From UBA7703 sp963667195 (GTDB lineage: Bacteria; Bacillota; Clostridia; Christensenellales; CAG-138): DNA of 64,000 nucleotides. Positions 16,879 to 26,437 of the stretch are shown one piece after another. Under the pieces are notes generated by a model. That model was not told where the DNA came from and did not search any database. It was given only the letters and a program-made list of their open reading frames with translations. Positions within the stretch are counted from its first letter, which is position 1; every line of letters starts with the position of its first letter. The position numbers and the translations under genes were made by a program. The stretch lies in NCBI GenBank assembly GCA_963667195.1, contig OY762962.1:2108001-2172000 (forward strand), in the 5' to 3' direction.

Positions 16879-19071
16879 ATGCAAAACACGATCGCACCGC
16901 TGCAACAAGCCTTTCTGGAAAGCGAATTTGAACGCTTATGCTCGCTGACGTTTGCGTCCGCCGAGCGCGTGATGCCCGTTTTCATGCTGACGCAGGAAAT
17001 GCAGGAGGCGATCTGGATTACATCAAGTCCGCGCGTGGTCGTTTTTCGGGCGCGTATGTCGGGGGATTTGACGGCAGCTGTGTATGAGTTTTTCGAACAA
17101 TGCGGCATGCACTTCGGTTTTTCGGAGGAGCTGCTTTGCAGAAGCGAAAAGTTAACAGCCGTACCTTCGATGAACATCAGGTTGACGCCTTCGATTGCGC
17201 GGCGCGGCATTCGCATGCATCTTAACTTTGTGCAGGATGCTTCGTTTTTCACGGAAGCGGAGTTTGCATCCTACATCGACCGGCTCGCCTCGATGAAATG
17301 GAATTTTCTCTTGTTCCACATGTATAACAATCAGGAATGGTATCCGTTTTTCTATCGTGGGACGCGCCATCTGACGCAGAAGCTCGGCAATTTAGACAAT
17401 CAGCCTTTGCCCGACGATATGATCGGGCGCGCGCGCATTCGCACGAAGCGAATTTGGTATCCTGCCGAGTTTGAATTCATTGAAGATCCGGAAGCGCTGC
17501 TGCTCGCGGTGCATGGACGTTATCTTCGCATGATGGAGCGCGCAAAGGCGCGTGGCATGACGATTGCAGCGTCCATTGAACCGGAAGACATCTCCGAGGT
17601 ATTTGAACAAAAAGCGCTTGCCTGGTCCAATGAAGAACAGGAGCTGCAGAAATGCTATAATCTCTCATCCGATTGGCAGCAGGGCTGGTCCGGCAAGAAA
17701 ACCGCTGAGGTGGATACCCTTAACCCAATCATGCTCGATCTTGCGGTAGAGAGATGCCTCCAACTCTATGCGGCGTATCCATGCCTTGACGAGCTGCATT
17801 TGATCTCACGGGAAGGCACGAGCTATCTTGCCAAGAGCGAAAGCGCGTATCTAGGCGAACTGGACCGACTGAGCAATTCCCTGGGCGTCTCGTTTTCAGA
17901 CGACTTCATACTGCAACTGCGGCAGGTCAACACGGATGACGCCGCGATTAACCCAAAGGCATACCCGTATTGGACGGTACTGCCGGGGGAAAACCAGTTT
18001 GCAACGTTCATTGGCGCCATGCGTTATATTGAGTTTGCGTCGAATATTTTGAAAGACGAGCGGATGAAGACTTTGGCAAAGAGCGTAAGGCTTGTAGTGA
18101 GTCTGTATTCGCCAAACCCGAATACCATCCGACTTGTGAACCAATTTGCGGGCGAGATTCTTCCGCAGGGCGTACGCTTCGACATTCTTGGGGACTACGG
18201 CGCGCGGGACATCGCGGCGCAGATGGAAAACTGGAATGCGCTGCTGGCGAAAAAAACGAATGTCGGCGTCATTTCCTGGCTGGAGTTTGACGGCAACATG
18301 GATCTCGCGCAGAATTGGACGCGCGGCATCTATGACAATATTACAAAAGCCGCGAAAATGAACATTGACACGATCTATTTCAACCACTGGCGCGTACGCG
18401 GGCTGGAGCAAAACGCGAAGATTGCGGCACAAACCTGCTTTGATAAGCAGAGCGGATACGATGCAATGATGAACCGCTATGCGGCGGAAGTGTTTGGCGA
18501 AGAAAGCTTGCCTTTCATGCGAAAAGCCGCGGATTTGCTGGAACGCGCAACGGAATTATGCAAACAAAAGCTCTATAACGCAGGCTTCACAGGGGACTGG
18601 GTGTATCGTTTTGCAACCGATCCGCCGGGATATCGCGAGGAAGATTTGCGGCTTGCGCGCGGCTTGTTTGAAGAAGCGGAGAGCGCGTATCTGGCGTTAG
18701 CCGCATCCTGCGAAACCAGAGGCAAGCGGGAGGCGGTTTATCTTGCGATGCAATGCTCGATCAGCAGCGTACACCTGAACATGATTTCAGCGCTGCAGCG
18801 CGTAAAGCACGAAATGATTCGTCTGAACATCTGGCAACAAGAGACGGGAGAAGGAAAGCTCCCGGATGAAGAAACGTTGAAAGCGCTGCTCGCGCAGGCA
18901 GAGCAAGCCTTTTTGTTTGCGCAGACGTATCAGCGCAGCTATGCTGAATTTGTTGAAACCTGCGACGAGCAGGGCGAACTTGCGCACTATCAGCTCGGTG
19001 TGATTCAACCGCTGGAACAGCTGGTTTGCAGCCTGAAATCCATGCGCGGCATTCGCGCACGGCAGGAATGA
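16879..19071 (+). CDS. putative glycoside hydrolase, GH67/GH20-like fold, family unassigned
   Basis: 730 residues, no signal peptide. The N-terminal ~110 residues resemble the alpha/beta domain before the barrel in GH67, GH115 and GH20 enzymes (AVYEFFEQCGMHFGF). The barrel begins RRGIRMHLNFVQDASFFTE and continues with KWNFLLFHMYNNQEWYP. The C-terminal third is helical. I cannot name catalytic residues with confidence; ASIEPEDISE and WLEFDGNMD supply candidate acids. ATG 16879 is chosen (GGAG at 16869-16872) over an upstream TTG. It follows the permeases by 35 bp, so it probably acts on the imported oligosaccharide. alpha-Glucuronidase-like or hexosaminidase-like activity is a guess. Confidence 0.65.
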   Translation: MQNTIAPLQQAFLESEFERLCSLTFASAERVMPVFMLTQEMQEAIWITSSPRVVVFRARMSGDLTAAVYEFFEQCGMHFGFSEELLCRSEKLTAVPSMNIRLTPSIARRGIRMHLNFVQDASFFTEAEFASYIDRLASMKWNFLLFHMYNNQEWYPFFYRGTRHLTQKLGNLDNQPLPDDMIGRARIRTKRIWYPAEFEFIEDPEALLLAVHGRYLRMMERAKARGMTIAASIEPEDISEVFEQKALAWSNEEQELQKCYNLSSDWQQGWSGKKTAEVDTLNPIMLDLAVERCLQLYAAYPCLDELHLISREGTSYLAKSESAYLGELDRLSNSLGVSFSDDFILQLRQVNTDDAAINPKAYPYWTVLPGENQFATFIGAMRYIEFASNILKDERMKTLAKSVRLVVSLYSPNPNTIRLVNQFAGEILPQGVRFDILGDYGARDIAAQMENWNALLAKKTNVGVISWLEFDGNMDLAQNWTRGIYDNITKAAKMNIDTIYFNHWRVRGLEQNAKIAAQTCFDKQSGYDAMMNRYAAEVFGEESLPFMRKAADLLERATELCKQKLYNAGFTGDWVYRFATDPPGYREEDLRLARGLFEEAESAYLALAASCETRGKREAVYLAMQCSISSVHLNMISALQRVKHEMIRLNIWQQETGEGKLPDEETLKALLAQAEQAFLFAQTYQRSYAEFVETCDEQGELAHYQLGVIQPLEQLVCSLKSMRGIRARQE

Positions 19072-19087
19072 CGAAGGAGGGAATGGA

Positions 19088-21481
19088 ATGATTCGCTATC
19101 CTGATACCGCATCAGAAGTAGCTTTTTTAATCGGCGGCATCGGCACGGGAAATTTCTCCCTCGGTGCGCGCGGCAATCTGCAGGATTTTGAGTGGTTTAA
19201 CCGCCCGGGAAAGGGAAACAGAAATCCCTATACGTTCTTTGCGCTCTGGCTCAAAGAACACGATGGGAAGACAGACGCGCGCGTGCTGGAAGCGCCGTTT
19301 CACAAACCCTATGCGAGATCGCACGGGTTACCCGTTGAGTTATGCGCGGGGCTGCCGCGCTTTGCCGCGTCCCGTTTTTCGGCGCAATATCCGTTTGCCA
19401 GTGTAGAATTTTTGGATGAAACCCTGCCGCTTTCGGTCGAGATGGAGTGCTTTAACCCCTTTGTCCCGCTGGATGAGGATGCTTCCTCAATTCCCGCCGG
19501 CGTCATTTGCTACCGTGTGAAAAACACCGCATCAGAGCCGATAGAGGTGGCGATTGCGGGATCAACCTCAAACCTCGCCGGCGTGCGGGAGTTTGAGCGG
19601 ACGGGCTGGGAGAGCATCCTTCTGGATGACGACGGCATCAATGTATATCGCGAAGACAACGGGCTTTGCGGGCTCTATTTCCATTGTGAAAAGTTGGATG
19701 AAAACCATCTGCACTTTGGGAATATCGCGCTTGCAACCCCGGAAGCGAACGTGACCTGCAAGCGGGAGTGGCTGCGGCGCGGCAACTGGGATGGACTGCC
19801 CGACTTTTGGGAAGATTTTTCGAGCGACGGCGCACTGCAGCGGGAGAGCGGCTATGTTGCGATCAATCCGGGAGAGTATCGCGCATTGAAAACGGGCTCG
19901 ATCTCGGTGAAAAAGACAATTCAACCGGGGCAGAGCGAAACCTATACGTTTCTGATGAGCTGGTATTTTCCAAACAGGATGGACAACTGGGAGTATGATG
20001 CCTGTGCCTGTGGAAATTGCGAAACGCACACGGTCAAAAATCACTATGCCACGCGTTTTGCGGATGCCTGGGATGCAGCTGTACACTTAAACAAGCATCT
20101 TTCCGGGCTAGAGGCGCGGAGCCGCGCCTTCACGCACGCGCTATATGGCTCAACCTTACCGGAAAGCGTGATCGAATCCGCTGCAAACAACATTACAACT
20201 CTGCGCAGTCCTGTTTGTTTCCGTCTGGCCGACGGCACATTCCTTGGCTGGGAGGGCGGTTTTGAGACGGATGGTTGTTGTGAGGGCAGCTGCACCCATG
20301 TTTGGAACTATGCCCAGACCGTCGCGTTTTTATTCCCGGAGCTGGAGAAGACCATGCGCCGCGTGGAGTTCCTGCTCGAGACAAACGAGGACGGGCGGAT
20401 GGCGTTTCGTACCCGCCGGGTATTTGGCAAACCGCAGTGGGAATATCATCCCGCGGCCGACGGGCAAATGGGGTGTATCGTGCGCCTTTACCGCGACTGG
20501 AAGCTCACGGGAGATGACGCGTTCCTGCGCGAACTCTGGCCGCATGCGCGGCGCGCGCTTGCGTATGCGCGGCAATATTGGGATGCGAACGGGGATTTTG
20601 TTCTCGATGCACAGCAGCACAACACCTACGACATCGAATTTTATGGCGAGAACAGTCTGACCAACACCGTCTTTTTTGCGGCTCTCGCCGCAAGCGCGGA
20701 GATTGCGGAATCGCTCGGCGAAGCGGAAGAAGCGGCTTCCTATCGTAAGATGCTAAAAAAAGGTGCGGCGAAGATGGATGCGCTGCTATTTGGCGGCGAA
20801 TATTATGTACAAAAGACGGAAGACGTAAACCGTTATTTGTATCAATATGGCAAAGGATGCCTTTCCGACCAGCTCTTCGGGCAGATGTTGAGCCATCTCA
20901 ACGGTCTTGGATATCTGTTGCCAGAGGAGCATGTGAAAAGCGCGCTGCTCGCCGTTTACCGAAATAATTTCATTCAGAATTTTTCAAGCTTCACCGCGTT
21001 TCAGCGCACCTATGCGCTATCGGGCGAACGAGGGCTGGTGCTCTGCACATGGCCAAAAGGCGAGCGTCCCAAACTTCCGTTTATCTATAGCGACGAGGTT
21101 TGGGCGGGGGTAGAGTATCAGGTTGCGGCGCATCTCGTCTATGAAGGCTTTGTGCGCGAGGCGATGGAACTTGTGGAGGCGGTTCGCGAGCGATACGACG
21201 GATTTTCACGCAATCCCTACTGCGAGGTTGAGTGCGGAAATCACTATGTCCGATCGATGGCAAGCTGGGCGCTCATCCCTGCGTTATCCGGCTTTCGCTT
21301 TGATATGCGGAAAAACAGGATTTCGTTCTCCCCGCGCGTTAACGAAAACGACTTCCATTGTTTCTTCAGCACCGGAAAAGCCTGGGGCATTCTGCACCAG
21401 ACCCTGGACGGAAACGGAGCGGTTTCTCAGCGACTGGAGATCATCGAAGGCGAAGAACTGTATTTGAACGATTCAAAGTGA
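19088..21481 (+). CDS. GH116-family beta-glucosidase/beta-xylosidase-like enzyme
   Basis: 797 residues, cytoplasmic. N-terminal beta domain opens with FLIGGIGTGNFSLGARG and FNRPGKGNRNPYTFFALW, characteristic of GH116. The C-terminal (alpha/alpha)6 domain carries NTYDIEFYGENSLTN with the likely nucleophile Glu517, and IYSDEVWAGVEYQ with the likely acid/base Asp669. Their spacing of 152 residues equals that of the characterised Thermoanaerobacterium enzyme (Glu441/Asp593). Expected to hydrolyse beta-glucosides or related glycosides. Ribosome site AAGGAGGG. Confidence 0.9.
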   Translation: MIRYPDTASEVAFLIGGIGTGNFSLGARGNLQDFEWFNRPGKGNRNPYTFFALWLKEHDGKTDARVLEAPFHKPYARSHGLPVELCAGLPRFAASRFSAQYPFASVEFLDETLPLSVEMECFNPFVPLDEDASSIPAGVICYRVKNTASEPIEVAIAGSTSNLAGVREFERTGWESILLDDDGINVYREDNGLCGLYFHCEKLDENHLHFGNIALATPEANVTCKREWLRRGNWDGLPDFWEDFSSDGALQRESGYVAINPGEYRALKTGSISVKKTIQPGQSETYTFLMSWYFPNRMDNWEYDACACGNCETHTVKNHYATRFADAWDAAVHLNKHLSGLEARSRAFTHALYGSTLPESVIESAANNITTLRSPVCFRLADGTFLGWEGGFETDGCCEGSCTHVWNYAQTVAFLFPELEKTMRRVEFLLETNEDGRMAFRTRRVFGKPQWEYHPAADGQMGCIVRLYRDWKLTGDDAFLRELWPHARRALAYARQYWDANGDFVLDAQQHNTYDIEFYGENSLTNTVFFAALAASAEIAESLGEAEEAASYRKMLKKGAAKMDALLFGGEYYVQKTEDVNRYLYQYGKGCLSDQLFGQMLSHLNGLGYLLPEEHVKSALLAVYRNNFIQNFSSFTAFQRTYALSGERGLVLCTWPKGERPKLPFIYSDEVWAGVEYQVAAHLVYEGFVREAMELVEAVRERYDGFSRNPYCEVECGNHYVRSMASWALIPALSGFRFDMRKNRISFSPRVNENDFHCFFSTGKAWGILHQTLDGNGAVSQRLEIIEGEELYLNDSK

Positions 21482-21538
21482 AGATATGGGCAGCCAAGAC
21501 GGATGAGCCAAGATGACAATCGATTGACGAGGAGTAAC

Positions 21539-23248
21539 ATGCAAACAAAGACGCTCGAGATACAGATAGATCAAGCAAATGCGCTCATCATCCGCAGCAA
21601 AAAAGGGGACGACCTACTGATATCGAAAACCCCTTGGTTCTTCTTGCCGGAGTTGGACGGCGTTGCCGCGACGCCAATCGCATGCCAAATCACACAGGTG
21701 CAAGATAGTTTGACGATTTTGTACACCATGCCGGAAGACAGTCCCGCACCGCATGTCTTTTTTCAGATGCGCGCGCACGAAACATATGTGGAACTGCTCT
21801 GCCGGATCGGCGTTCGCCGGGATTGCGTGCTTGGCAGGCTGAATATTTTTCCTTCGGGGTGCCTTGTCAATCTGCACAAGCTCTTCAACTTTCGCAATCG
21901 CCACTGCACAGAGCAGACCGCGCCGGAACTCCTGCTGGGGGAGAGCTTTGAGACCACGACATACTCAAGCGACTGGCAGTTTGCCCCGCATCCGAGCATG
22001 TTCACCTTCACAAAAAACACCTGCAATCTATTCATCGGGGCGATGGATCTGCCGCAGGGAACATTCGGACTGGATATCGCGGTGGATAACTATCGCATCA
22101 TGCAGTTTTCGCAAAACTATGGAGGATTCGAACACGGGCTGCAGCTAACGGCGGGGGAGGTTTTCTGCTCCGGCAGATTTGCCCTGTTCGCGGGGTATAA
22201 ACAGGATCCGCACGAGACCATCGCGCAATATTGCAGCATCTTGGTCGAAGAAAAGATCATACCTGATCCTTCCGAAAAAAAACGGTTTGACTGGCATAGA
22301 AGCAATCTTTACTGCACGTGGGTCGATCAAGGCTATTTGACTGAGGCTTCGATCCCGAAAGGGCTGCATGATCAGATCGAAATTACGGCGTCCGCCGCCG
22401 ATGCGTTAAATGACGAGTTGATAGAGCGCGCGCTGAACGTTATTGAAGAGCAAAAATTGGATTTTACCACGATACTGATCGATATGGGCTGGAGCACGCG
22501 CGGGGAGTGGATCGCGAAAAAAGAACAGTTTGCCGATCTTCGCGGGCTGATTGACCGGCTGCATGCGCGCGGCTATCGCGTTGTGGCTTGGTGGAACTGG
22601 GCGGAGGTGGATAATCTGGCCGAAATTCCCACGCGCTTTCTCGCGGGCGGTGGATGGATCAATAAACATGGGCAGCGCACGATCGATTTTTCCAGCCTGG
22701 TTACGCAGGAAGAGTATCTGAAGCCCCTGTTTCATCGCCTCTTTTCCTCCGATCCCGGCTGTTATGATTTCGACGGCGTGAAGACGGACTTTCTCTCCGA
22801 CAAAATTCACCCGGAAACGCCGCTGTTCGATTCGAGCTGGCGCGGGGAGGAGAACTATTTTTACCGCGTGTTCGAGCTGTTTTTTAACCTGATGCGAAAG
22901 CATAAGCCGGACGCCGTGCACATTGGTTGCGCGGGACATCCGCATCTCGCGCAGTTCATCGATATCAACCGCACATATGATGTATGGAGCACCAATGTGC
23001 TAGAGCACGTCAACCGCGGGAAGATGCTCGCGGCAACAAGCGTCGGTTGCCCGGTTGCGTATGACTTTCATCATTTTGAGGAGAATCTGGAGGAGTATTT
23101 CCTCGCGGCTCTCGAAAATGGATGTTCGGTGCAGATCGGCAGCGTGTTGGGGCTGAAGCGATATCCGCTCTCTGGATGGAAAGCCACGGATGATGCATAT
23201 TATGCACTGCTACGCAAATATCTGAAACTTCTGCCAGGCGGGAGATAA
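21539..23248 (+). CDS. alpha-galactosidase/alpha-glycosidase-like protein (clan GH-D or GH31-like)
   Basis: 569 residues: an N-terminal beta-sandwich (about 1-250) and a TIM barrel with LIDMGWSTRGEW, VVAWWNWAEVDN and YDFDGVKTDFLSD, in which Asp of KTDF is the likely nucleophile. The late barrel strand IGCAGHPHLAQF and YDVWSTNVLEH would carry the acid/base. This is the melibiase-like superfamily layout, but the motifs differ from classic GH36 (compare 28974), so the family is uncertain. ATG 21539 with GAGGAG at 21529-21534 is preferred to an upstream ATG at 21503. No signal peptide. Confidence 0.65.
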   Translation: MQTKTLEIQIDQANALIIRSKKGDDLLISKTPWFFLPELDGVAATPIACQITQVQDSLTILYTMPEDSPAPHVFFQMRAHETYVELLCRIGVRRDCVLGRLNIFPSGCLVNLHKLFNFRNRHCTEQTAPELLLGESFETTTYSSDWQFAPHPSMFTFTKNTCNLFIGAMDLPQGTFGLDIAVDNYRIMQFSQNYGGFEHGLQLTAGEVFCSGRFALFAGYKQDPHETIAQYCSILVEEKIIPDPSEKKRFDWHRSNLYCTWVDQGYLTEASIPKGLHDQIEITASAADALNDELIERALNVIEEQKLDFTTILIDMGWSTRGEWIAKKEQFADLRGLIDRLHARGYRVVAWWNWAEVDNLAEIPTRFLAGGGWINKHGQRTIDFSSLVTQEEYLKPLFHRLFSSDPGCYDFDGVKTDFLSDKIHPETPLFDSSWRGEENYFYRVFELFFNLMRKHKPDAVHIGCAGHPHLAQFIDINRTYDVWSTNVLEHVNRGKMLAATSVGCPVAYDFHHFEENLEEYFLAALENGCSVQIGSVLGLKRYPLSGWKATDDAYYALLRKYLKLLPGGR

Positions 23249-23293
23249 GCCGGTTTGGCATTGGGAGCATCTTTGGAGTAAGAAAGGCCGCGA

Positions 23294-26200
23294 ATGGATC
23301 AACGGTCGGAAATCACAGAAATACGCGAGCAATGCGACAGGCTGACGGACTGCGTGTTTCGGCGCGATCGGAAGATCCAATCATTTCGCGCCTGGGAAAA
23401 GGTCGCGAGTGATGAACTCTGCTCCTATATGCCACTGCCGCAGGGCGCGGACGAAATTTGCCTCGGCGATCGATGGGATAGCACGGATGGATATCTATAC
23501 CTTTTGACGAAGCTTACCCTGCCTGTGGCAAGAGCCGGACAAAAGGTGTTTGGCAAGTTTGATTTTTCATCAATTCACGCGGGATACGGGCACGGCTTTG
23601 AGGCGATGCTCTACATAGAAGGTCAACCCTGGCATGGCGTGGACGAGAATCATATGCTCGTTACGCTCGACGCCTGGTCCGGAAAAACCGTCGAGTTGGA
23701 GTTTCTGCTTTGGGCGGGGATAACAGGCAAGAGCCCATCGCAAAAGACACACATCATTCGCACGGCGGAGGTCGGATGGCTCGATGACGCGCTCGAGGAT
23801 GCGGCAACGCTTCTGGATATGACACTTTCCGCTGCGGAGATCCTGCCCCGGGAGGATGAAACCCGAAATAAAATGCTCTCTCTGGCGAGGAGGATGTCCG
23901 ACGGACTTCGTTGGAACGAGGGAGGAGATGCGCTGCGCGCATCCGCCCTCAACGGAGCAGAACTTTTGAAAACCGGGCTTCGCGCGCTGCCGAAAGCCGC
24001 GAGCGACTGTACGATGCATTGCGTGGGACACACGCACATCGACTATGCCTGGCTCTGGCGCGTCAAGCATACGCGCGAAAAGATCGCACGCTCGTTATCA
24101 ACCGTATTGAGGCTGTTTGAAGAGTTTCCGGAGTATCGCTTTTTCCAATCCTCGCCGGAATATTATCGAATTCTTGAGCAGGATTACCCAGCGCTGCTAG
24201 ACGGAGCGCGCGGTGCAATCCGGCAGGGGCGCTGGGAGCCCGGAGGCGGCATGTGGGTGGAGGCGGATTGCAACCTGATTTCAGGCGAGAGCATGATCCG
24301 GCAAATTCTCTACGCAAGACGTTTTTTTCAAGCGGAATTTGGGAAAAACGACAATGCGGTCTGGCTGCCGGACACCTTTGGGTTTGGCTGGGCAATGCCG
24401 CAGATACTGAAAAAAAGCGGGATTGAGGTGTTTTTCACCTCCAAGCTTAGCTGGAATCAAAGCAGCCGTTTTCCTTACGATACCTTTTGGTGGGAAGGCA
24501 TTGACGGCAGCCGCGTGCTCGCGAGTTTTTTAACGGTTCCCGCAAACGGATTCCCGCCGCAGCCCTGGTCAACGACGTATAACGGCGAAATTTTACCGCA
24601 AACACTTAGGCAAGCGTGGGAGCTATATCAAAACAAAGAGATATCGAAGGATTTACTGTATCTCTACGGTTATGGAGACGGTGGCGGTGGCAGCACGCGG
24701 ACAATGATCAAGCGTTTGCGTGCGCTGCGGGAGCTTCCGTTGCAGATGGATATCCGATTTGATACGGCGGGCGGATTTTTTGAAACGCTGATCGAACAGG
24801 CAATGCGCAGCGATACACCCGTTTGGAATGGAGAGTTATATTTGGAATGTCACCGCGGCACCTACACGAGCCAGGCGTTTGTGAAACGTGAAAACCGACG
24901 GCTTGAGTTGCGGTTATGCGACAGTGAGTTTTTTCAGACGCTCCGATGGCTGCAATCCGGCGGCGTGGTTCCCGCGGAGGATTTGTTTGAACAATGGCAA
25001 ATTCTGCTGCGTAATCAGTTTCACGATATTCTGCCCGGTAGCTCGATCCATGCGGTGTATGACGACCTAAGGCGCGAATATGCCGCCCTACACGCTGCTT
25101 TGGACAAGAAGGACGGGGCGTGGTTTGCAGAGCGTGCAAACAGCGAAGGATATACTGTTTGGAACGTAAGCGGTTGGGAGAGAAATGCGCTCGTCGAACT
25201 GCCTGCAAACGGCAAGGTGCGCTGGCTAGATGAAGCAGGCAACAAGATCGAAAGCGTTCCCGTCAGTAACGGTAGATACCTTCTCGCGCTGCGCGGAATA
25301 AAGCCGTTTTCGGCGGCTTGCATTGTTTCGCAAGAAACGGAGGACGAGAGCGAATCGATAAGGGGACTTGCTTCGGTCGATCTATCTCATAGAACGATTG
25401 AAACGCCACTCTACATTGTGCAATGGGCTAAGAATGGTCAGTTAACGCGCGTTTATGCAAAGGAGCCGGGGTTTGAATTGTTTGCAGACGGCGAAGCAGG
25501 CAATCAACTGATCGCGTATGAAGACAAACCCGCGATGTTTGACGCTTGGGACATCGACGCAAGCTACACCGAACACTTTGCGCTTGTGGAAGATTTAATC
25601 TCCGTCGTCGTCGTGGAAAACAATGCGTTGCGGACAATCGTCCGGTTCACGTTTTCCTACGGATCGTCCCTTTTGACACAGGATATGGTCTTTCAACGCG
25701 ACGACGCTGCGATCTTATTTCAGCATATTGTCGACTGGCACGAGCATCAGCGTTTGCTGCGCGCGGAGTTCCCGCTTAACATTACGTCGGATGTTGCGAT
25801 CTTCGATATTCCATTTGGCAACATGGCGCGTCCAACCGCGCACAGGACAGCGTTTGACCAGGCGCGGTTTGAGGTGCCCGCGCATCAATGGGTCGATTTG
25901 AGCGAACTAAGCAAAGGCGTGAGCCTGCTCAACGACTGTAAATACGGTCACAGCGCAAAGGGAAACAGGCTGGGTCTTTCGTTGATCAAATCTGCGATCG
26001 ACCCGGACGAAACGGCGGATCAGGGCGAACATCGCTATACATATGCGCTTCTCCCCCATGGTGGAGACTGGCGCGCGGCGGGCACGCACCAACGCGCGGC
26101 GGCGCTCAATCATCCAACGGTGATCGCGCAGGGCATTCCGGCAATTCCGCCAAAACCGCTGTTTCTGATTTCGGATGCATTACTCGGGGCGGACGCTGTG

Positions 26201-26425
26201 AAATGCTCGCAGAGCGGGAATTTTGTGCTCCTGCGTCTGCATGAGTACGGCGGAAAAAGCCGCGAAGTCACCGTGGAGAGCAGTTTTGTGATCTTGCGCT
26301 TTTGCGAATGCGACCTGACCGAAACACCGATCGGCGAGTGGACCGAGGGAAACAGGATTCGCTTTACGATCTCCCCATTTGAAATCAAGACCTTTTTGGT
26401 GCAGATAATCGAGTGTAACCCTTGA
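23294..26425 (+). CDS. GH38-family alpha-mannosidase
   Basis: 1043 residues, normal for the family. The zinc site starts with VGHTHIDYAWLWR (His246, Asp248-250 area), and the nucleophile Asp lies in WLPDTFGFGWAMPQI near residue 359. EPGGGMWVEADCNLISGES and FHDILPGSSIHAVYDD are further GH38 landmarks. The three-helix middle domain and C-terminal beta domains follow. Cytoplasmic. It would trim alpha-mannosides from imported glycans. Weak ribosome site; spacing of 45 bp to the previous gene suggests the same transcript. Confidence 0.95.
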   Translation: MDQRSEITEIREQCDRLTDCVFRRDRKIQSFRAWEKVASDELCSYMPLPQGADEICLGDRWDSTDGYLYLLTKLTLPVARAGQKVFGKFDFSSIHAGYGHGFEAMLYIEGQPWHGVDENHMLVTLDAWSGKTVELEFLLWAGITGKSPSQKTHIIRTAEVGWLDDALEDAATLLDMTLSAAEILPREDETRNKMLSLARRMSDGLRWNEGGDALRASALNGAELLKTGLRALPKAASDCTMHCVGHTHIDYAWLWRVKHTREKIARSLSTVLRLFEEFPEYRFFQSSPEYYRILEQDYPALLDGARGAIRQGRWEPGGGMWVEADCNLISGESMIRQILYARRFFQAEFGKNDNAVWLPDTFGFGWAMPQILKKSGIEVFFTSKLSWNQSSRFPYDTFWWEGIDGSRVLASFLTVPANGFPPQPWSTTYNGEILPQTLRQAWELYQNKEISKDLLYLYGYGDGGGGSTRTMIKRLRALRELPLQMDIRFDTAGGFFETLIEQAMRSDTPVWNGELYLECHRGTYTSQAFVKRENRRLELRLCDSEFFQTLRWLQSGGVVPAEDLFEQWQILLRNQFHDILPGSSIHAVYDDLRREYAALHAALDKKDGAWFAERANSEGYTVWNVSGWERNALVELPANGKVRWLDEAGNKIESVPVSNGRYLLALRGIKPFSAACIVSQETEDESESIRGLASVDLSHRTIETPLYIVQWAKNGQLTRVYAKEPGFELFADGEAGNQLIAYEDKPAMFDAWDIDASYTEHFALVEDLISVVVVENNALRTIVRFTFSYGSSLLTQDMVFQRDDAAILFQHIVDWHEHQRLLRAEFPLNITSDVAIFDIPFGNMARPTAHRTAFDQARFEVPAHQWVDLSELSKGVSLLNDCKYGHSAKGNRLGLSLIKSAIDPDETADQGEHRYTYALLPHGGDWRAAGTHQRAAALNHPTVIAQGIPAIPPKPLFLISDALLGADAVKCSQSGNFVLLRLHEYGGKSREVTVESSFVILRFCECDLTETPIGEWTEGNRIRFTISPFEIKTFLVQIIECNP

Positions 26426-26437
26426 GAGGAAAACGAG

